Shown here piece after piece: positions 57,101 through 64,000 of a DNA stretch of 64,000 nucleotides. The DNA lies in NCBI GenBank assembly GCA_936440205.1, contig OW387133.1:46526374-46590373 (forward strand), in the 5' to 3' direction. A program made the translations under genes and the position numbers. The notes under the pieces are model-generated. The model did not search any database. It was not told the DNA's origin and saw nothing but the letters and a program-made list of their open reading frames with translations. Each line of letters opens with the position of its first letter. Within the stretch, counting starts at the first letter, position 1. This DNA is from Lepidonotus clava (taxonomy: Eukaryota > Annelida > Polychaeta > Phyllodocida > Polynoidae).

Positions 57101-57669
57101 AACACATACGAGAACTAACTAAGGATATGATACTGTAACGTTTTCAAGGCAAGCTGAAGAAATGTGTTTCCAATCGGGTGACAGGTCATATCATGCTAAG
57201 TAGTGGCCGAGGGCTTCATGTCCTGGCACTAATCCTATCCCTGTGGCTTAGCGGGATCACGTTTTCCATAAATATTTTGCTTGAAATCCGAGTCCTTCGC
57301 TTCACATATGGTAGCAATGACAGGTCCCTTCCTAATCTCTCGAAGCATAAGATTCTGACAAAATCTTGCCACAGGCGATGGACCTTAGAAGGGTTTCAAT
57401 GTTGATGGTTTTACGAATATATTGTAAAGGCTCTACATTGTGTAATTTTAGATATTTCAGGTATCTAAGGTGACTTGCGTCCTTTAAAATAAGTGATGTC
57501 AGTATGTCATCACAGGTGAAACATGCAAGCATTGGCCCTTAAAAATATAGAAAAAAGTTCTCGACATGTAGACAAAAATACCCGAGGAGGTTCAGAAAGG
57601 TGAGGATACCCCATGGTATGGGACCTCACTCGGAGTACCTTACGACATGTAGGCCTACATCATCGTTAG
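54176..57669. other. Probable intron / non-coding
   Basis: If the flanking exons are real this is an intron of 3.5 kb. It holds GC-rich islands at about 54360-54610, 55490-55740 and 56200-56340, with no convincing frame. Confidence 0.4.
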
Positions 57670-57774
57670 TTCTGCCCCAGGCCGCTACGATAAAGGGGGC
57701 CTACAGGTCGTCAAGGTCACTGATCACATGACCAGGGAGCCGTCACGCCACCTGCCGAGCACCTGGGACACCAG
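57670..57774 (+). CDS. Candidate internal exon, product unknown
   Basis: Using the acceptor CATCATCGTTAG at 57669, the 105-bp block has one leading base, reads SAPGRYDKGGLQVVKVTDHM then TREPSRHLPSTWDT, and leaves two bases at CCAG|GTGGGT. Only this frame is open across the block. The entry phase matches the exit of 54096-54175. A second acceptor (TCTGCCCCAG at 57680) is stronger in sequence but breaks that phase match. No domain is recognised. Confidence 0.45.
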
Positions 57775-58101
57775 GTGGGTCCGCCACAACCATCTTAAAT
57801 CGTTACAACAAGTGTTTATACGGCCAGCTAGATTGTATACCGGTATAATTATGGAGGTCGGGGCTTGACGAGCATTATTTGGTCAGATTTCGATCACTAC
57901 TAGGGATAGACTATCCAACGCCACAGACGCAAATTACGGATTATTTGGTTGGAGGAATAAAGATATGGGAAATATGGGAGTGGAGGTGCAGGAGGCACCA
58001 TCAACGGAGAAATCTAAGAGGTTCAAACAGAATGTGTGACTGGTATATCTAGACAGACTTGGGACAGAAACCATGCTCTTTGGCGTGAATACTAATTTGC
58101 A

Positions 58102-58158
58102 GAATGTCTTTTCATTATGGACGTGTGCGGAATGTCTTTTCATTATACACACGTCCAT
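58102..58158. repeat. Hairpin with internal direct repeat
   Basis: Perfect 11-bp arms ATGGACGTGTG (58117-58127) and CACACGTCCAT (58148-58158) enclose a 20-nt loop. A 17-bp direct repeat GAATGTCTTTTCATTAT occurs at 58102-58118 and 58130-58146, the second copy filling most of the loop. Confidence 0.85.
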
Positions 58159-58498
58159 ATTGTCCATTCTCATAACATTACATACTATATGTATATCATA
58201 AAGTAAAATGTCTCCTTTACGGCCAGTCATCATAAATGGAAAAAAATCAACGCCAGTCTGTATGTCAAAGATTCTGCTCATTCCGAACATTGGGAACCGG
58301 GGGCCTCCCACTTATATAACTTATAAGTGTTACTGTTATAGAGCATGCTATATTATAGTATACTGTGCATATACACATAGAGATACATACATTATGATTA
58401 ACATGATTAAACTTTACTGAAAGTTGAAAAGGCGATGCAATGGACCTGACAAACCCAGGTCGGTTTAAATATTACTATAACGTTTTGTATATGAAATA

Positions 58499-59168
58499 GG
58501 GTAACATGGGGTAAGATGACCCTCGGGGTAAGATGCCCTTTTACATTAATACAGCTTCCACTAGCTGGTCCTTCATGTGTCATGTTGTGCTGCTACCTCG
58601 AGGGTATTTCTGAGCACTTTACAAGTCAACAAAGGAAACTACATGAGAGTTCTGAAACTTTTTTCACTTTCACCCCCTTCCATGTAAGAAATGGTCAAAT
58701 ATATCAGCTATGTAATACTTTAAGAAAGTGTCGGACAACCATGGCACTTCGCATTTAAACTCTATAATACCTCATCTTGGTAAAAAAAGGGTGTCATGTT
58801 TGGTGATAATATGTAAAAAGTAGGATTAGCAAGCCAAACCAAATATGGTGGTTATGGGGTAAGATGCCCTTATGGGTGTGGGATAAGATGGGGTAAGGTG
58901 ACCCTTGGGGTAAGATGCCCTTTAACATTGAAAAACACTGATAAATTATTATATGTATTTTATTGAAATACCATGAACATTTGATAATTGTCCATTTTGT
59001 ATAAAAATTTATGGTATTTTTAAACGTAGAGATGCAAAACAAAACAGCTGGGGTAAGTTGCCACCCCCCCCCCCCCCGGGCATATCTTACCCCCACATAA
59101 TCATTTCTTTGGGTAGTGACAAATCTTGCTTGGGGGGGGGGGGGGGGCATCTTACCCCATGTTACCCC
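58499..59168. mobile_element. TA-flanked MITE with GGGTAACATGGGG ends
   Basis: A 20-bp terminal inverted repeat, GGGTAACATGGGGTAAGATG, matches perfectly at 58499-58518 and on the minus strand at 59148-59167. TA lies at both flanks (58497-58498 and 59169-59170). A diverged direct copy of the left end starts at 58880, so the element is compound or has an internal duplication of its terminus. Poly-C (59065-59078) and poly-G (59132-59147) runs lie in the right part. No transposase. Confidence 0.85.
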
Positions 59169-59364
59169 TAAAGTCAAGGTTTACTGAGAACTCCACAGAA
59201 ACTTAAAACAAAAAACCCAAAGGTTAAGCCGTTGACCCTTGTCGTCGGGGTAAAAGACCTCGCCCACCCCGCGCCGTGCTGACATCAATCGGGCCTGACG
59301 TGGGCCTGTGGTTCCGGTCAGAGGGAGGTGTTCCCCTCCTCCACGGTCAGTTTACCCCACCTGA

Positions 59365-59419
59365 CACGTGTTGTACACGTGTAGCAGGGCCACGGGATGG
59401 GGGCAGGAAGGGACACGTG
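59365..59419. promoter_or_regulatory. Three E-boxes (CACGTG) in 55 bp
   Basis: CACGTG occurs at 59365-59370, 59376-59381 and 59414-59419. The first two form a palindrome ACACGTGTTGTACACGTGT. Such spacing suits bHLH-type factors (USF, MYC/MAX, HIF or CLOCK families). The block is GC-rich next to AT-rich DNA; the target gene is unknown. Confidence 0.35.
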
Positions 59420-62400
59420 GTCTACCCACAGGGATTCCCTCCCTCCTCCAGGGGGTTCCCTGACCTCAATACTGACCTCTGGTCGATGGACACATGTATG
59501 CTGACCACAGCTAGACACTTTGGTTTATGTTGGTAGCTGGGGGCATTCCTGTGTCAACATCAGTAAAAGCTTTATTGTAGCTACTGAAGACGTGGTATAG
59601 ATTATGTTTGCACTCAGATGACACTGGCTGTCCATCGTATTGAAAGTTACATGTATAAGATATAAGAATCAAGATGGTTTCCCGAATAAGTATATTTTAA
59701 CATTTAGGTCACCTGGTCACCTCTGGTTTGTCATTCCGAGAAAAGTAACAAATTCACAATGTTATTTACACAACTTACAAAAGTGCAAAGGAATGGAGGT
59801 TCACTTTATCAACAATACTCCAGATTGACACAAAACCTACTCTTCTTGTTTGAAAAACGAAAAAGACTTAATTAGGAAGATGTTTGCATACGTTCCTACT
59901 GTCATATAATTATGTACCTTGTCTCGTATAGATTTAGTCGGAAGTGTCATTTAAAACTCTAATTCCGAAAAGTAGGTTTGTAAAATGTTGATAATTGGAT
60001 TGACAATAGTATTCAACGGCTAATTCAATGCCTGGTTGATTTAGCTCATGAATAAGCTCTTGAATAATTGCCAAACATTAACGATGGTTTCTTGAATAAT
60101 TCTGCGCATATAATTGTAATCAAGCTATACTTAAACAGAATTTTCTGAACCACATCAACAACTTACTTAATATCCACATATTGCTACACAATTTTCAACG
60201 GATTGCTAGGTAGCTGGAGTATCTTGTGTGGGCCACGAAGAGGTGTTTCTTATACACAGCTTGTATCAAAGATGGAGCGTCGGAGCAGTGCTCGGAGCTA
60301 CTCATGCCTCCCTCGGCACACGCTACTGCCCTGTGATCTATGGACTATATCCGACTTTTATACGTAACGGTTGTGGAAAATAGAACACATGCCGTCTTTT
60401 ATAGGGCATATTACTACGGTAGACGTCAAGGCCTATACGTTCTATAGGTCTGACGTGTTAACCTCATCTGTTCTATCACACGGTGCCAGATACAATATAG
60501 GCTGATCACGCTAATGTCAATTTACTGATAATCAATAGCCTGTCGTCCTTTTGCATGATGTCATATTTAAATCTGAATTTGTTGTTCATGGTTATAGCGG
60601 TTTCGGAGAGGTGGCAGAAATACACAACAGCCGTTGTTGACCTTCTTAGACCGGGTAGTTTAGCACTGTCATGTTGCACGTCAACGACCCATCACCGCCA
60701 CCTCGACCTGCCCCTTGTCAGGTTTACCGCCCCTTTACCTGCTTCTCGGCATCCCATGTCGACAGTTAGAGCATTTGTACATTTGGCAACGGGCGCCAAC
60801 CAAAGCAAAGGAGGGAAGAACAAGGTGGAAGGTAGACTTGTTTTTCCCGCCCACTGTCTTAGATTTATCACTGGATTTATAAAGTCGGGCAGTGGCTCAT
60901 GTACAGTGGGAGTAGGGATAAAGACGGCCCGAAGACGGGCGTTCTCGGATTTTGGTTTCTGGACGGAGGTGAGGTGAGGATGGGAGGGCTTGTCGGTTAG
61001 TTCGTGGATGATTCATGTTTTGTGGAATTCCCGGTCGGTATGCAGAAGAAGTAAAAAGTGCTTTGGCGGATGGAAACCAGTGCTTCTATGAAAGTACATT
61101 ATTTGGAAATTGAATCGGAAAGGTCCCTCACCACAAAAGTGCACATGATTTCGCCATAATAATTTCACTTTTAAAACGTAATGGCAGCCTAGACGACAAT
61201 CTCAAATGGGCCTTTAGACCTAGAACTTCATGTCTGATTGCCTATAGATAGAATGGATGATTGTCTGTCCGCCATGACCTTTCAAATGGGGGATATTTTG
61301 ACGAGTATTAGCGCAAATCTGTCGTGTTTTTTCCAGTTTATTTCTTCTTTCGGCAGGGCTCTAATCATAGCTCGATAAATGTCATGGTAACATAGTGTTC
61401 CCCTTTAGGTCCCACATAGGCCTGCACGCTAGACTAGCGCGACTAGCGCGTGTTTGCCATCCCTGGTTGACCTGTGCAGCGCGCCCCTGCCGCTATCGGC
61501 CTACCTGCTGGCTCGTGTGACCCCTATGACCCCGAGGTGTGGAGGGCGTCCGTCTGGGTCTGATCAAACAGTAACCGAGTATCAAACCACGTGTCCCGGG
61601 AGGTCTACCGGCCAGATCCCCGCTACTGTTCCCTATTACCCGCGGCAGAAAACAGAGTGTCCAGCTAAACCATTGAGAAAGACGACATATTTATAATGAT
61701 TTTCACTCCATGGTTTTATCCCAAGTCAGAAAGGAATTAATTTGGACGGATAGAGTCACGCGGGGAGTGCAGTATTCCCCCATCTGGCGCCTGTGGTAGA
61801 TTACATGCTGGATGCTTTCTGACTTTTTAGCCCCTGCATCTGTTCCCTCGGTGACTCTCATACAATTACCGCCCGACGACTGAAAGCTCTATTTTGTGCT
61901 AGTGTTTGGATAAGATTTCATTTCCAATCTTCACTGCGAACAGTGGACAAAGACTTCATGGGAGGTCTGGTAGAGTCACACATAGGACCATTCCCTTTTC
62001 CTCCAGAGGCTGAAGTAATCCCACGCGTTTTTTCATGTATTTGAATATCTTTCCCTGTTTGCTCCGCCCCAGCCCCCGCCCCTTTGGGGGAGGCTTGTTG
62101 GTGGAGGCGGGCGGCGCTAAGGTTTCCCGCCTGTCACAATAGAGGGCGATACCAACCTGCTGTTTGATTCACGTCCGCCCTGTGTCGGCAGCCGGCCCAG
62201 ATCAGCCCAGACTTGGTAAAAATCAGCCCTCTCCGCCTGACTAAACTTTACAAGCCAAGCAATGCCGTACATCATCCCACACAGGAAGTCAACAAGCTGA
62301 AGTATCGCGCCCAAAAACTATCGGGCCCTTTGCTGGCACCGTATTGGTAGAAAATGGCACATCTCGCACTGAAAGAGGACTTTATCATAACAATTAGATA

Positions 62401-63484
62401 TCATCATACTTCAAGAAATTGTCTTCCCTAAGGCCTTAGGGCTTCGTTATCTTTTTGGATGGTTGTATTAGACTGGTAAAGTATTGAAGCTTCCAAATAT
62501 TCAGTACCTACCGTCACAAATAAGACCTATTGGTCAATGCCCTATAGTCCTATTGACCATCGGTAATAGGTAAGATATTTAACTTCCACCTTCGTAGCCG
62601 TCTATCCTAAAAGAAGTTGGACACGGATCACCTGGACCTCCTTCAACTTGGGCGCGTGTAAGAACCCAGAGAGGGGCATTGTCCTTGTACGTAACCTGAT
62701 ACAGGAGGTAGATAAGGCGGGCATTAGTGATGAAGGTTCCTGGGATAAGGGAGATACAATGACTCGCCCGTATCGGAATATCCACACGACCAGGCTGAAG
62801 TCATTATCACGATCTGACCAGATTCGATTTCTCTCCCATTTTTTCTCAGCCAACTTGAGATTTCTATGTATCCACATGGAGCTATAGTCCATTTGTCAGA
62901 CGCAGTCTGTAGACATTACCAATTGTTTGTTATGATAATGCAAAGCAGGCTCGACACTTTCGTGAATTAATGATGACTTTGGAATGGACACCCATGCAGA
63001 AGCATTGTCTTTTCAGGGTGAAAGGGAGGCGTAAATGCATGCTGAAGAAAAGAAGTATTTCTATGACAGGTGCTTTTGGATTCCTTTCTGATAAATGTAG
63101 TTGAGAGTAGGATATTATGGTGTCTGATGTTTGAGATAAACTACAATCACGGCAAATTTTTGAACTCATACAGTAAGTAGACTCGGCCGTGTCTGAATCA
63201 ATTTCCTGTAAACCGTGTCAAGGAGTGTAAGTCTTACTCCACCATTAACCCTCAAACAGCAAAGTATCATTATACCACCCATAGCAGTGGGCGTGTTAGG
63301 TAATATTTTAGCGCCTACCTCATAGTTTCCCTTCCCCTTCTGGCGTGTATATAAGTGTAAGTCGGGGAGTGTTAACTATATTGTGTCACAATAGTCCCGT
63401 CCGCTCATAGTTCTGTTTACACACCCAACCTTGTCGGCGTGTTAACGTACCTACCCTCCATTCAGGCACCAATTTAATGGCCAG
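59420..63484. other. Mostly non-coding stretch
   Basis: A 140-codon open frame at 60555-60977 has no recognised domain. A block after the acceptor-like CCTGTGCAG at about 61480 is open (GLPAGSCDPYDPEVWRASVW in one frame, APLPLSAYLLARVTPM in another). Because two frames are open I do not call it, although the second would be phase-compatible with the exon ending at 57774. The rest is AT-rich with GC islands at about 62060-62340. Confidence 0.4.
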
Positions 63485-63546
63485 CAGTGGCGTACACAGG
63501 CACCCCCCCCCCCCCCCCCCGCTCAGGGCGGGAGGGGGGGGGGGGG
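63485..63546. repeat. Poly-C/poly-G hairpin at a hAT-like end
   Basis: CAGTGGCGTACACAGG (63485-63500) resembles the CAGTGGCGTA-type ends of hAT elements. It runs straight into 18 C (63503-63520), a short spacer, and 13 G (63534-63546), which can pair. No opposite end is found before the window closes, so this is a possible left end only. Confidence 0.5.
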
Positions 63547-64000
63547 TTCCCATGGTGTCTGGACCCCCCTCAGATTTCTCAAATTTTACACAATTAAACT
63601 ACCAATAAAGGGAATTATCCAAATAAGGGGTCTCTGGAACCCCCTCAGATTGATCAAAGTTTGGGGGAATGTGGGTTGTATTTCATGGCTGCGCTTTACC
63701 AGTGTTCCACTCTCACTGTACTTAGAAGTTAGAGATTAAAAGACTGTGTTTCACTCTGATCTAGTATATTTCTAAATTTAGATGAAAGATATATTTATGA
63801 CTCACATTATCTTTTCAATACTCTGTACAATCGGCCGTAGACTGCCAGGTACACACAAAACATAGTTTAGCGTGAAGCTGGTAAATTCTAACCTATAGCT
63901 ATCATGCTCCCGAGGTTAACTAGTGTTACTATATAAGAATGAAAATAAAAGGACATTTGACACAAAGTGTAGTTATAATTCTAGTGTACTATTTTATTGC

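Noticed and set aside
60555-60977. 140-codon open frame
   Set aside because: No recognised domain, mixed composition and no splice or promoter context. An open frame of this length is expected by chance a few times in 64 kb of six-frame sequence.
61480-61571. Possible next exon of the 54096/57670 chain
   Set aside because: Two different frames are open and the donor is weak (ACA|GTAACC), so the frame cannot be chosen.
1-64000. CRISPR arrays, rRNA genes, canonical tRNA genes, known conserved miRNAs
   Set aside because: Looked for by eye; no regularly spaced repeat-spacer array, no rRNA core sequence, no full cloverleaf and no match to the seed-plus-body of common animal miRNAs that I could recall.

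Overview
The window is metazoan nuclear DNA, most likely from a marine invertebrate. It is gene-poor, has large AT-rich non-coding stretches, long homopolymer G/C runs, many small inverted-repeat DNA elements, and two LINEs carrying an APE-type endonuclease and, in one of them, a full reverse transcriptase. The palindrome TAGGCCTA and its one-mismatch relatives recur through the window. I associate that habit with sea urchins, hemichordates, amphioxus and molluscs, but the sequence alone does not settle the phylum. No bacterial operons, rRNA genes or canonical tRNA genes were seen. || Layout. 1-15.4 kb: almost entirely non-coding, with GC-rich islands (about 2.1-2.3, 4.95-5.3, 8.2-8.6, 9.2-9.45, 10.6-10.75 and 11.3-11.7 kb) and at most two weak candidate exons. 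15.4-18.0 kb: one candidate exon, then a decayed LINE relic. 18.8-21.3 kb: a GC-rich block with a minus-strand promoter-like module (possibly an old LTR end) and two NRF1/E-box/ETS promoter-like clusters. 22.3-29.6 kb: repeat-dense, with an AACGTT-rich element, two tRNA-SINE-like pol III box signatures, a 1.7-kb direct duplication, a six-copy 43/44-bp array grown out of a dispersed 133-bp element, a 328-bp hAT-type MITE with target-site duplication, and a 108-bp hairpin. 29.6-37.2 kb: non-coding with one good candidate exon and a (TA)n microsatellite. 37.2-40.5 kb: a LINE on the minus strand with an uninterrupted 955-aa EN-RT protein. 40.8-42.3 kb: the terminal exon of a NADAR (YbiA-like) gene on the minus strand and a phase-matched pair of exons on the plus strand, with six kappaB-like decamers between them. 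43-62 kb: scattered candidate exons, a nested triple insertion at 52.2-53.8 kb, and a TA-flanked element at 58.5-59.2 kb. || Host coding content is small. The only host domain I recognise is NADAR. Several other plus-strand blocks have open frames, plausible splice sites and compatible phases (43162/54096/57670; 41754/42092; 46007/48377), which suggests one or more long-intron genes, but I cannot name the product. Some of these blocks may instead be conserved non-coding elements that happen to be open. The best-supported discoveries are the self-nested TTAA element with its TA-flanked passenger, the hAT MITE, the array born from a dispersed repeat, the apparently complete LINE, and the kappaB-like cluster beside the NADAR exon.
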